Source: DASPOJ01 sp050014395
GTDB taxonomy: Bacteria > Acidobacteriota > Terriglobia > Acidiferrales > UBA7541
Direction of reading: 5' to 3'
Assembly (NCBI GenBank): GCA_050014395.1
Contig: JBEKDK010000002.1
Coordinates: 1 to 64,000, forward strand
DNA length: 64,000 bases
Shown here in pieces: positions 45,224 to 53,979 of the stretch. Position numbers and translations under genes: made by a program. The notes under the pieces are model-generated. The model worked only from the letters and a program-made list of their open reading frames with translations. It did no database searches and was not told the DNA's origin. Numbering within the stretch: position 1 is the first letter of the stretch; every line of letters starts with the position of its first letter.

Positions 45224-47344
45224 CTACCCCACCGCCGCCAGTTGGTAGCGGCGCTGCCAATCCGGCGTCAGCGTATCGAGCAGCCTGCGGCACGCCGTTT
45301 CCGCTTCGGGATTTTCAAACAGCGCGAAAGCTTCCTTGCGCGCAAGCTCCAACAACTCGAAGTCGCGCAGCGGATTCGCAAAATGAAACCCCAGCTCTCC
45401 ATGCTGCCGCGTTCCGAAAAATTCCCCGGGCCCGCGAAGCTTCAAATCCGTTTCGGCGATCACGAAGCCATCGGTCGTCGCTACCATCGTTTCCAGGCGC
45501 ACGCGCGCGTCCTCGGACACCGTCTCCGGCGCAACCAAGATGCACGTTCCCTTCTGCCCGCCGCGGCCGATGCGCCCGCGCAGTTGATGAAGCTGCGCCA
45601 AGCCGAATCGATCGGCATGCTCGATCACCATCACGGTCGCGTTCGGAACGTCCACGCCGACTTCGATCACCGTCGTCGTCACCAGCAAATCGATGTCTCG
45701 CCGGCGGAAGCGCTCCATCACGTCTTCTTTTTCCTCGCTGCGCATCCGTCCGTGCAGCAAACCAACGCGCGCCATGGGGAAAACGGCCGTGCGCAGCCGC
45801 TCGTACTCCACCATCGCCGCCTTCAGCGAGCGCTGCGATTCCGCTGTTTTGCTCTGCTCGATCACCGGATACACAACGAAAGCCTGGCGCCCGCGCGCAA
45901 TTTCCTGGCGCAAGAAGTCCCATACGCCGGCCAGCCGTTGCTCCGGACTCCATCGAGTCGCCACCGGCGCGCGGCCTGGCGGCATTTGGTCGATCACGGA
46001 AAGATCCAAGTCTCCGTAGAGTGTCAGCGAAAGCGTGCGCGGAATCGGCGTCGCCGTCATCACCAGCACGTCCGGCATCGCGCCTTTTTCGATCAGCCGC
46101 TTGCGTTGCAACACGCCGAAGCGGTGCTGCTCGTCCACAACCACCAAGCCGAGCCGCGAAAATCCCACAGGATCCTCAAGAATCGCGTGCGTGCCCACCA
46201 CCAATTGCGCTTGCCCTGTGCGCACGCGCTCGATGGCGTCGCGTTTCTCCGCCGGCCTCAGCCCGCTCACCAGCAATTCCACGCGATAGCCGGAAGCGGC
46301 GTATAAGCGTCGCGCTTCGAGATAATGTTGCGCGGCCAAAATTTCCGTCGGCGCCATCAACGCCGCTTGGAAACCGTTTTCGATCACGATCGCCGCGGCT
46401 TCCAGCGCCACGATCGTCTTCCCGCAGCCTACGTCGCCTTGCAGCAAGCGATTCATCGGCACCGGCCGCTCCAGATCGCCGGCGATATCCGCCAGCGCTC
46501 GCTTCTGCGCTTCCGTCGGCTTGAATGGCAACACGCGCTTCAGCGCTTCGCGGATGCGATCCTCGCGCACTCGAAACGCGATGCCCGGCTGCTGCCGTTC
46601 GCGCCGGCGTCGCAGCGCCACACTCAATTGATAGAAGAAGAATTCCTCGAAGATCAGCCGCCGATGCGCCGGCGAACGAAATTCATTCAGCGCTTCCACT
46701 GACACATCGGCCGACGGAAAATGCACGAATGCCAGCGCTTCTCCGCGTGTGGGAAATTTGTAGCGCGCGCGCAGATCAGCCGGCAGCGGATCGGGCAACG
46801 CACCCGCCACAGCCATCTGCGCGGCGTAAATAATCCGCCGCAACGTGCGCGAACCGATCGAGCCGATCGCTTCATAGATCGGCACGATTCGGCCTACTTC
46901 CGTGGAATCCACTTCTCCCGTGCCAATCAGCTCGTATTCCGGATTCACCAGCTCGATTCGGCCGGGCCGGTATTTATCGAGTTCGGCCTTGCCGTGCAGC
47001 ACGATGCGATGCCCCGCACGAAATCGTTTCTCGAGATACGCGCCGTGAAAGAATTTGCAGGCCAGCGAACCGCTCGCGTCCCGCACCAATAAATGGTAGA
47101 CGGCGCCCACGCGACTCCGCCGGTAGCGCACCAATCCCCCATCGGCCACTTCGGCTTGCAGGGTGTAGGTTCCACCCGGCTGCACATCGCGCAGCGGAGT
47201 GAAGTGAACTCGGTCCTCGTAACGAAACGGCAAGTACCCGAGCAAATCCTCAACGGTGCGTATGCCGCGCTCGGCCAGCGATTTCGCGCGCTGCGGCCCC
47301 ACGCCCTTCAGGTACATCACCTCGCTCGCAGGTGTCAGGCTCAT
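45224..47344 (-). CDS. recG: ATP-dependent DNA helicase RecG
   Basis: About 706 residues from ATG 47344; the open frame continues to 47548 through repeat sequence and is not credible there. The wedge/OB domain starts near YLKGVGPQRAKSLAERG. Helicase motifs: LLQGDVGCGKTIVAL, DEQHRFG, MTATPIPRTL and QLRGRIGRGG. It reverses stalled replication forks and branch-migrates Holliday junctions. No strong ribosome site precedes the start. Confidence 0.96.
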   Translation of the reverse strand: MSLTPASEVMYLKGVGPQRAKSLAERGIRTVEDLLGYLPFRYEDRVHFTPLRDVQPGGTYTLQAEVADGGLVRYRRSRVGAVYHLLVRDASGSLACKFFHGAYLEKRFRAGHRIVLHGKAELDKYRPGRIELVNPEYELIGTGEVDSTEVGRIVPIYEAIGSIGSRTLRRIIYAAQMAVAGALPDPLPADLRARYKFPTRGEALAFVHFPSADVSVEALNEFRSPAHRRLIFEEFFFYQLSVALRRRRERQQPGIAFRVREDRIREALKRVLPFKPTEAQKRALADIAGDLERPVPMNRLLQGDVGCGKTIVALEAAAIVIENGFQAALMAPTEILAAQHYLEARRLYAASGYRVELLVSGLRPAEKRDAIERVRTGQAQLVVGTHAILEDPVGFSRLGLVVVDEQHRFGVLQRKRLIEKGAMPDVLVMTATPIPRTLSLTLYGDLDLSVIDQMPPGRAPVATRWSPEQRLAGVWDFLRQEIARGRQAFVVYPVIEQSKTAESQRSLKAAMVEYERLRTAVFPMARVGLLHGRMRSEEKEDVMERFRRRDIDLLVTTTVIEVGVDVPNATVMVIEHADRFGLAQLHQLRGRIGRGGQKGTCILVAPETVSEDARVRLETMVATTDGFVIAETDLKLRGPGEFFGTRQHGELGFHFANPLRDFELLELARKEAFALFENPEAETACRRLLDTLTPDWQRRYQLAAVG

Positions 47345-47415
47345 CGGCCATTCATATATATCACTTTCGCCATCGCGCCCCGCTCCACCGCGACGCCCAT
47401 CTAGACAGGGGGGTG

Positions 47416-47452
47416 CCCCATGTTCGCCCAGCCTCATCGGGCGAACGTGGGG
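47416..47452. repeat. 14-bp inverted repeat (hairpin) upstream of recG
   Basis: CCCCATGTTCGCCC at 47416-47429 pairs with GGGCGAACGTGGGG at 47439-47452, with one G-T pair and a 9-nt loop. It looks like an intergenic hairpin repeat of the kind seen many times in some bacterial genomes. I see only this copy in the window. The rest of 47345-47544 shows nothing else. Confidence 0.55.
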
Positions 47453-47544
47453 TCGTCGGACGTCGCGCCGCACGCTGGGTGCCGCACCTTCCGATGTTGA
47501 GGGTGCGGTTCTTGCCTCGTCCCAATCCCCGTCCCGCAAAAAAA

Positions 47545-47850
47545 TCAATTCGAATACTCAATCGGTACTTGACACGATTACACACTTCTGGTAAGCTTCT
47601 ATATGTACGCGATCTCAATTCGAATAGTCCCTCGCCCTGCCCCCTCTCGGCCTCCGCTCGGCGTTCAAATAAGTGCACAAAAACGCCTCTCCAAATCATC
47701 TATTTTCAATCGATTACAACAGCGTGCACATCTCATTGAAAACAAGCATCATCAAGTTGCTTTATCTTCACACTCATGCGCACTCTTTCGCCGCAGCTCC
47801 TTTAGTTTCAACATTTTGACAAAAACATACCGGGGGTGTGGGTACCCCTC
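47545..47850 (+). repeat. Dispersed element, copy 2 (promoter, leaderless short frame, G-rich end)
   Basis: Colinear with 1913-2235. Landmarks: ATTCGAATAC (47548), promoter (47569), ATTTTCAAT (47702), TGAAAAC near 47736, CTCATGCGCACTCTTT (47773-47788) and ACATACCGGGG (47824). The 12-mer TCAATTCGAATA occurs at 47545-47556 and 47615-47626, flanking the promoter like twin operators. The element lies directly ahead of the CPBP protease gene and could drive it. Confidence 0.65.
47569..47597 (+). promoter_or_regulatory. Sigma70-type promoter inside dispersed element copy 2
   Basis: TTGACA at 47569-47574 and TAAGCT at 47592-47597 are separated by 17 bp; the -10 is identical to that of the RHH-Fic promoter. 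An ATG follows at 47603, 5 nt after the -10, the same offset as in copy 1. Confidence 0.6.
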
Positions 47851-48016
47851 CCTTCGCAACTGCCTAATTCCGCGGCCCGAAAAGAAATTGAAGTCCCGCA
47901 CAATCAATGAGTTGTCACGCAATTTCGATAATCGCGCACCGAAACTTGCCAACCCCGCCCGCGTACCGATAGAGTGTGCCTTTGCGTGGAGGAGCCTGTG
48001 CCTCTTGAAAAATTGA
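47603..48016 (+). CDS. Leaderless ORF of dispersed element, unknown product
   Basis: A possible 137-residue basic protein that starts 5 nt after the -10 box and overlaps the CPBP gene by 19 bp. It shares IFNxLQ and LxEN positions with the copy 1 frame but is longer because the frame stays open past the shared DNA. Composition (many Arg, Ser, Pro) does not look like a folded protein. It may be untranslated. Confidence 0.2.
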   Translation: MYAISIRIVPRPAPSRPPLGVQISAQKRLSKSSIFNRLQQRAHLIENKHHQVALSSHSCALFRRSSFSFNILTKTYRGCGYPSLRNCLIPRPEKKLKSRTINELSRNFDNRAPKLANPARVPIECAFAWRSLCLLKN

Positions 48017-51000
48017 CGCGCGGTGACAAACGCACGCTGCTGATCTGGATACTCTGCGCCGCCATCGGGCTGACCGTCGCGTGGCATTATTTCCCGCGCG
48101 CCTTCCCCGAAGCCTCGGTGAATTTCCGCGTCTCGCGCGCGCAAGCGCTCGATCGCGCGCGGCAATTCGTCGCGTCCCAGGGCGGCGATCTCAGTGGAAT
48201 GCGCTCGACCATCGTCTTCGACGTCGACGACAACACCAAGACCTACCTCGAACGCGAAGTCGGCCTGCAACGCGCCAATCAATTGATGGCTTCCGACGTG
48301 AGCACCTGGTATTGGAGCGTGCGCTTCTTCCGGCCGCTTCAGTTGGAAGAATTCAAGGTGCGGGTGGACCCCGGCGGCCGCATCGTGCACTACGAGCACG
48401 CCATCAAAGAAGACGCGCCCGGCGCGCAGCTTGACCGCGCCGCGGCTCTCTCCGCCGCGGAATCCTTCGCGCAGAATTCGCTTGGCCAAGATCTTGCCTC
48501 CTACGATTTTCTGCCCGCCGAAGCCAATTCCACCGAGCGGCCCAATCGCCGCGATTGGAGCTTCACCTGGGAGCGCCGCGGCTTCCGCGCGAAAGACGCT
48601 CCGTATCGTATCAGCGTCTCGCTTGAAGGCGACCGCCTCGGCGAATACACGGAATTTCTGAAAGTTCCGGATGCCTGGCAGCGCGGCTACGAACGGTTGC
48701 GTTCGTCCAACGATTTCATTGAGACCGTGGCGATCTTGCCGTACGCCTTACTTCTCGGCGCGTGCCTGTGGATGATCATCCTGCTTGGCCGGCGCGGCGA
48801 ACTCGAATGGAAAGCGGGATTGGTGTTGGGCGCGGTGCTGGCCGCGCTCTTTTTCGGCATGACGATGAACTCCTGGCCGCAAACGTTGGCGGAGTACGAC
48901 ACTAATTCGTCGTATTCCAGTTTCGTGTTTGGCGAAATCGCTCAGGCCGCCATGCTTTCCGTTTCGATGGCGCTTCTCGTGGTAATGGCGATCGTGCCCG
49001 GCGAGCCGCTCTATCGGGCCGGGCAGCCAGATCGCTTGCGTCTTGGCACGCTCTGGCGAATTCCCGGAATGCGCTCGCGGGGATTTTTCATCTCCTGTGT
49101 GATCGGCGTGTGCCTCGCGGCCGCATCCATTGGCTACCAGGTGGTGTTCTACATCGTCGCAGGCAAATTCGGCGCGTGGGCTCCGCAGGACGTGCAGTAC
49201 GACAACGTAGTCAGCACCGCCGCGCCGTGGATTTTTCCGCTGACCATCGGCCTCTACGCTGCGACCAGCGAAGAATTTCTGTTCCGCATGTTTGCGATCC
49301 CGTTCGTTCGCCGTCTTACGAAATCCACTTTCCTCGCCGTCGTGCTGCCGGCGTTCGCATGGGGATTTCTGCATTCCAATTACCCGCAGGAGCCGCCCTA
49401 CATCCGTGGACTTGAAGTGGGCCTCTTCGGCATCGCCGCGGGCCTGGTGATGCTGCGCTGGGGAATCCTAACGACGCTGGTCTGGCATTACACCGTGGAC
49501 GCGACGTTGAGCAGTCTGCTTCTGGTGCACTCCAGCAGCCTGTATCTTCGCGCATCGGGACTCATAACCAGCGGCGCGGCGCTGATTCCGCTGACGATTG
49601 CCGGCGTCATGTATTTAGCGCGAGGCGGATTCGTGCCGTCGCAGCCGCTGCTGAATCGCGCCGTTCCTGCGCCGACGGGCTTGGCGGAATTGGGCGTCGA
49701 ATCAGGAGAAGTCTGGCCGCAAGCGGTCGAAGCGCAACAAGCTACCGCGGCGACCGTCGCTACGCATCGCTATGAGAGAATCTCGCGCGGCAAGCTCGCG
49801 CTTCTGGTTGCCGCCGGCGTGCTCGGCGCGCTTTTGGTCTGGCACGTGAGGCCGCAAGAAATCGGCAGCTTCGTGCACTTTTCCGCCGACGCGAAACAAG
49901 CCACGGCCAGCGCCGATCAGGCGTTGCGCGCCCAGCACCTGGATCCCGTAAGCTTCCGGCACAGCGCAACGATCACGTACACGTTCAACGAATACGCCAA
50001 CGAATTTTTGCGCCGCGCCGTTGGAATTTCCGGCGCGAACCGCATCTATGAACAGCAAGTTCCATCGGCGTTCTGGATCGTCCGCTATTTCCGCGATTCG
50101 CAGAAGGAAGAATATGGGGTCGTGCTGTATCCGGACGGCGGACTCTATTCCATTCATCACACGCTCGCCGAAGATGCGCCGGGACCGAATCTCTCGAAGG
50201 ACGACGCGCTGGCGCAAGCGCAAGTTTGGCTGGTCCAGGAAAAACATTTCGATCCTTCACAATGGAAGCTGGTCGATGCCGAATCCAAAAAGCAACCGAA
50301 TCGCACGGATCACAGCTTCACTTGGGAGCAACTCGCCGCGCTCGGCACGGCGCCGGGAGCTTCCGGACCGGCGCACGTTCGCATCGAAATCCAAGTGCAG
50401 GGCGCGGAGGTCTCCGGTTTCCGCACTTTCGTCAAAATCCCTGAAGATTGGGAGCGCAACGAAAGCCAAACGACGCTGGGAAGCAAGATCCAGAAGATCG
50501 GCCTGATTGGCCTCGTAGGTGTGGCTGCATTCGCCGTGCTCGTGATTTTCTTCCGCAATCTCAAGCAGCCGGACATGTCCGACGTTCCGTGGCGGCGCAT
50601 GGCGAAGTGGGCGATCGTGGTGCCCGTTGCTACCGCGGCGGGCTACGTCGTGGCGACTCCGCAACTCCTGGCAGGATACCCCACGGAGATGCCGTTCAAA
50701 ATTTTCGTCGCCACGATGGGCATCTTTCTGTCGCTCGGCGCGGTCTTGTATTACACCGCCGCGTTTTTTCTTTTCGGCCTCGGATGGTTCTTCCTGGCGC
50801 GCGCGTTCGGCCGCGATCTGTTGCCCGGCTGGACCGGCATGCCCGCGGCATATTACGCGGACGCCTTCTGCGTCGGTCTGTTTGGCGCCGCCGCGTGGAT
50901 GGGCATCCGCAAGATTCCATCGCTTGTGGCGCTTCACTTTCCGGCGTTGCAACACTCCTTGGGCGCCGCCACACCGGCGGGTCTCGATTCCAGGTTTCCG

Positions 51001-51441
51001 GCGGTGAGCAGCATCGCGAGTCTGGTGAATAGCGCGTATTTCGGCGTCGCACTGCTCGCCTTGATTGCGGGATTCCTTTGCTACGCGGGGCTGCGCCGAA
51101 CCGCAGTGCGCGCGGCGATCCTCGTCGTGACTGCGCTTCTGATGGCAGGAGGCGTCACGATTGGTTCGTTCACCCGCTCGGCCGTGCTCGAACTTATTCT
51201 GTTGTGCGTGCTCTGGTGGGGCGTTGCAAAACTCGTGCGCTTCAATATGTTGGGTTATTTCCTGTTGCTCGCCACAATGACGGCGGCGCAATCCGCCGCG
51301 GAACTATTGGCCCAGCCGAATTCTTTCCTCCGCGCGAATGGAGCAATTGTATGCATCGCGGGAGTTCTGCTGCTCGCGTGGCCGCTGGTGGCTTGGCGGC
51401 GCGCTGCATCGCGTGGAGTGGACCGTGGCGCAGCCGCCTAA
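47998..51441 (+). CDS. Very large CPBP-family membrane protease with duplicated extracytoplasmic domain
   Basis: A 1147-residue protein from GTG 47998, with GGAGGAG upstream. After one helix (residues 12-29) comes a soluble domain at about 39-232, then eight or so helices carrying the CPBP motifs: SEEFLFR (Glu425, Glu426, Arg430), FLH (His459) and HYTVD (His497, Asp501). A second anchor (598-615) precedes a second copy of the soluble domain at about 623-822 (compare IVHYEHAIKEDAPG with LYSIHHTLAEDAPG, and RDWSFTWE with TDHSFTWE). The final helices (830-1147) lack the protease motifs. CPBP proteins cleave within membranes or act in protein maturation. Confidence 0.88.
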   Translation: MPLEKLTRGDKRTLLIWILCAAIGLTVAWHYFPRAFPEASVNFRVSRAQALDRARQFVASQGGDLSGMRSTIVFDVDDNTKTYLEREVGLQRANQLMASDVSTWYWSVRFFRPLQLEEFKVRVDPGGRIVHYEHAIKEDAPGAQLDRAAALSAAESFAQNSLGQDLASYDFLPAEANSTERPNRRDWSFTWERRGFRAKDAPYRISVSLEGDRLGEYTEFLKVPDAWQRGYERLRSSNDFIETVAILPYALLLGACLWMIILLGRRGELEWKAGLVLGAVLAALFFGMTMNSWPQTLAEYDTNSSYSSFVFGEIAQAAMLSVSMALLVVMAIVPGEPLYRAGQPDRLRLGTLWRIPGMRSRGFFISCVIGVCLAAASIGYQVVFYIVAGKFGAWAPQDVQYDNVVSTAAPWIFPLTIGLYAATSEEFLFRMFAIPFVRRLTKSTFLAVVLPAFAWGFLHSNYPQEPPYIRGLEVGLFGIAAGLVMLRWGILTTLVWHYTVDATLSSLLLVHSSSLYLRASGLITSGAALIPLTIAGVMYLARGGFVPSQPLLNRAVPAPTGLAELGVESGEVWPQAVEAQQATAATVATHRYERISRGKLALLVAAGVLGALLVWHVRPQEIGSFVHFSADAKQATASADQALRAQHLDPVSFRHSATITYTFNEYANEFLRRAVGISGANRIYEQQVPSAFWIVRYFRDSQKEEYGVVLYPDGGLYSIHHTLAEDAPGPNLSKDDALAQAQVWLVQEKHFDPSQWKLVDAESKKQPNRTDHSFTWEQLAALGTAPGASGPAHVRIEIQVQGAEVSGFRTFVKIPEDWERNESQTTLGSKIQKIGLIGLVGVAAFAVLVIFFRNLKQPDMSDVPWRRMAKWAIVVPVATAAGYVVATPQLLAGYPTEMPFKIFVATMGIFLSLGAVLYYTAAFFLFGLGWFFLARAFGRDLLPGWTGMPAAYYADAFCVGLFGAAAWMGIRKIPSLVALHFPALQHSLGAATPAGLDSRFPAVSSIASLVNSAYFGVALLALIAGFLCYAGLRRTAVRAAILVVTALLMAGGVTIGSFTRSAVLELILLCVLWWGVAKLVRFNMLGYFLLLATMTAAQSAAELLAQPNSFLRANGAIVCIAGVLLLAWPLVAWRRAASRGVDRGAAA

Positions 51442-51649
51442 AACTGAGCGGGCACCCGTTTCCCGCGCGTGGCAATGGGGCGAATATATTTTCGCCATTC
51501 TCGCCGGCAACGTCATCTATTTTTTAATTGAGCCGGCATTGCCTCTATGGCTGCATCACCATCTCGATCGCGCCGATCCCGGTGTGCTGCTCGACTTTCT
51601 GATCTGCGCCGCGATGTATGGCCTGGTGCGCCTGGTGCGCTGGATTTAA
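51425..51649 (+). CDS. Small membrane protein after the CPBP gene, function unknown
   Basis: A 74-residue protein from GTG 51425, with GGAG at 51416-51419. It overlaps the end of the CPBP gene by 17 bp, so translation is coupled. Two hydrophobic segments are present: YIFAILAGNVIYFLIEPALP and LLDFLICAAMYGLVRLV. No family recognised. It may be an accessory subunit of the CPBP protein. Confidence 0.7.
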   Translation: MAQPPKTERAPVSRAWQWGEYIFAILAGNVIYFLIEPALPLWLHHHLDRADPGVLLDFLICAAMYGLVRLVRWI

Positions 51650-53010
51650 TTTGCCTGCGTTCGCTTGCGGTGCCAGCGCGCTACAAAATACAAAGCGACG
51701 CCCAACAGCACGACAATTGCGCCGATTGACAGTTCGCTCACCGGGCCGATCGTTTCCGTGCGCTCGCGCACTCCGGCCAAAACCAGCAGCGCCAGCGGAG
51801 GCAAACCGATCAGCACCGTTCCAACGATTCCCCCGGGCACTCGGCTAGGCCGCTCGAGATTCGGTTCACGCACGCGCAACGCAACCAGCGCCCAGAATTC
51901 CAGCAGAATACTGAGCCCGGTCAACAACACGTCGAGCAATACCAACCGCTCAAAGCCCAGCGGCAGCAGCGCCGCCCAACCGATCGCGCAAACCACGATC
52001 GCAACCCAAGGCGCGCCGGTGCGCGGATGTCTGCGCGCAAACACGCGCGGCAAATATCCATCTTCGGCCATGACGAGCGGCAAGCGCGTGAACGACATCA
52101 TCAACGAACCGAACGTTCCAAACGCGCCGAACATTCCGGCAATTGCCACGGCCAGCGCCAGGCCCGCGCCACCTAGAATTTGGCCCACGTCCACCCAGCC
52201 GCCCGTTGTCCACTGATTCGGATCGATTCCCGTTCGCGCCACCGCGGCAACAGGAATTAAGTAACTGAACGTCACTAGTGCCACTGCTCCGAGCATCGCC
52301 AAAGGATAGTTGCGCCGCGGCCGGTCTGTTTCGCCCGCCACAGTGGAAAGATTGTCCCAGCCCATGTAATTCCACATCGCAATCAAGAGCGCGCCAATCA
52401 AATCGGCGTGCCGCAATGGCGGGGCGGCTGCGGCAGGCGCGGCGTGCGGACGAACGAACGCTGCGGCAACGATTCCCACGAACGGCAGAAGCAGCGCAAC
52501 GTTCAGCCAAACCGAAGCTTCGCCCACCGCGCCTGCTCCCAAAATATTCCATGCGGTGCACGCAACGATCATCGCCAATTCGAGCGCGACGCCCGTGTAT
52601 CCTGCCGCCAATCGCGGCACAAATCGTTGGAGGTAACTGACGAACAGCACGGGATACAGCGCCATCTCAAGCAAACTTCCGGTGAGCGTGAGCCACGCTT
52701 CTTGAAATCCCCAGAAGTGGCCCATGCCGCGGCGCACCCAGATATAAAATCCGCCGTCCTCCGGCAATGCCGTCGAAAGTTCGCTGACCATCCACGCAGT
52801 GGGAATGCTCCAAAGCAGCGGCGTGATCACCAAAATCAAAAGCGTTCTCGCGTAGCCAGTTTTCTGGACCACGTCTTCCAAGCCGTAGGGTCCGCCCGCG
52901 ACCATGAAATACGTCGCGGCAATCATTCCGGCCAGCGTGAGCTTGCGCATCGCCGGCGCTGCCGTCCGAGACTTGTTCGCTTCCCGCTTCACGTCGCTCG
53001 CCCCGCGCAT
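51646..53010 (-). CDS. APC-superfamily amino acid permease
   Basis: About 454 residues from ATG 53010; the frame is open to 53175 without support. About twelve helices with MIAATYFMVAGGPYGLEDVV at the first helix and LPEDGGFYIWVRRGMGHFWGF, typical of amino acid/polyamine transporters (APC fold). WNYMGWDNLSTVAGETDRPRR is a further family match. The substrate is not known. It ends 4 bp into the tail of the gene on the opposite strand. Confidence 0.9.
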   Translation of the reverse strand: MRGASDVKREANKSRTAAPAMRKLTLAGMIAATYFMVAGGPYGLEDVVQKTGYARTLLILVITPLLWSIPTAWMVSELSTALPEDGGFYIWVRRGMGHFWGFQEAWLTLTGSLLEMALYPVLFVSYLQRFVPRLAAGYTGVALELAMIVACTAWNILGAGAVGEASVWLNVALLLPFVGIVAAAFVRPHAAPAAAAPPLRHADLIGALLIAMWNYMGWDNLSTVAGETDRPRRNYPLAMLGAVALVTFSYLIPVAAVARTGIDPNQWTTGGWVDVGQILGGAGLALAVAIAGMFGAFGTFGSLMMSFTRLPLVMAEDGYLPRVFARRHPRTGAPWVAIVVCAIGWAALLPLGFERLVLLDVLLTGLSILLEFWALVALRVREPNLERPSRVPGGIVGTVLIGLPPLALLVLAGVRERTETIGPVSELSIGAIVVLLGVALYFVARWHRKRTQAN

Positions 53011-53118
53011 AACTCCACTATATTTCCCGAGGTTTATACCACGCGCCGCGCCGCCGGCGCGCTCGCTCTTGCGTCTTCCGCAATGATTCCAAAGGCTTTG
53101 GGGCGCCCACGATCCGCA

Positions 53119-53147
53119 TTGGAATACAGAGAAACTGCTGCTATCCT
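53119..53147 (+). promoter_or_regulatory. Possible promoter of the plus-strand sigma/anti-sigma module
   Basis: TTGGAA at 53119-53124 and TATCCT at 53142-53147, 17 bp apart, lie about 145 bp upstream of the sigma gene. Autoregulated ECF operons often use a different promoter class, which I could not identify in 53011-53292. Confidence 0.3.
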
Positions 53148-53292
53148 TTGCGGGCCCCGGCCGTCTAAGCGACATAGAGCCAGCCGGCTGGCATCTATAT
53201 CACTGGGTGTATGCCGCGACGGCGTGTCCGCGACATTAGGGGACGGATTGGCCGCGCGCGATTCCGGTGATCACATATGAGGGCACTGCAGA

Positions 53293-53979
53293 ATGGCCGT
53301 TGACGGAATGATTTTTGCCCTGCCAACAGGCCCCAACCGGCCCGGCTGCGAGGATTCCGCGCCGGATGCGGGCATCTTGGACTCGGCCTTGCCGCAGACC
53401 GAAGAGAGAACGCTCATCGAGCGCGCCCAGGCCGGAGACCGGCCGGCGTTCGAGGAGTTGGTGCGGCGCTACGACCGCGCAGTGCTGCGCTTGGCGACAA
53501 ATGTTTTGCGCACGCCGGAAGACGCGCGGGACGTTTACCAGGAATCTTTCCTCAAAATTTACAAAAACATTTCGCGCTTTCGTTTCGAGTGCAGCTTCTA
53601 CACCTGGGTCTATCGCGTGGTGACGAATTCGTGCCTCGATCATTTGCGGCGCCGCGAAAGCCGCCCGGAAGATCAAGCGCCGGAGACGTCAACGCGCGAA
53701 CGGAGTGACGCGGCGGCGGATTTCTTCGATCGTCAGCCCGCCACCGTACCCGGCGCAGACCCGGAGCGCAGCGCGCGCAATCAAGAAATCGCGCGACGCA
53801 TAGCGCAAGCGGTGGAGCAGCTGACTCCGCGCGAAAAATTGGTCTTCTCGATGAAGCACTATCAAGGATTAAAGCTTCGCGTGATCGGCGAAGCGCTGGG
53901 CACGACCGAAGAAACCGTGAAGAATTCGCTGTTCCGCGCCACGCGGAAACTGCGCGCGCAACTGGGAGGGCTGCTGTGA
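53293..53979 (+). CDS. ECF RNA polymerase sigma factor (module A)
   Basis: A 228-residue protein with GAGGG 9 nt upstream of the ATG. Region 2 includes RDVYQESFLKIYKNISRF and CSFYTWVYRVVTNSCLDHLRRR; region 4 includes LTPREKLVFSMKHYQGLKLRVIGEALGTTEETVKNSLFRATRKLR. A 25-residue acidic linker separates the two. The gene overlaps the anti-sigma gene by 4 bp (GTGA). It likely directs RNA polymerase to envelope genes, including its own operon. Confidence 0.93.
   Translation: MAVDGMIFALPTGPNRPGCEDSAPDAGILDSALPQTEERTLIERAQAGDRPAFEELVRRYDRAVLRLATNVLRTPEDARDVYQESFLKIYKNISRFRFECSFYTWVYRVVTNSCLDHLRRRESRPEDQAPETSTRERSDAAADFFDRQPATVPGADPERSARNQEIARRIAQAVEQLTPREKLVFSMKHYQGLKLRVIGEALGTTEETVKNSLFRATRKLRAQLGGLL

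Noticed and set aside
44791..46524. 577-residue plus-strand frame opposite rsmD and recG
   Set aside because: Extremely arginine/serine/proline-rich and antisense to two well supported genes.
47345..47548. Upstream extension of the recG frame
   Set aside because: It runs through an inverted repeat and has no ribosome site; RecG homology begins near 47344.
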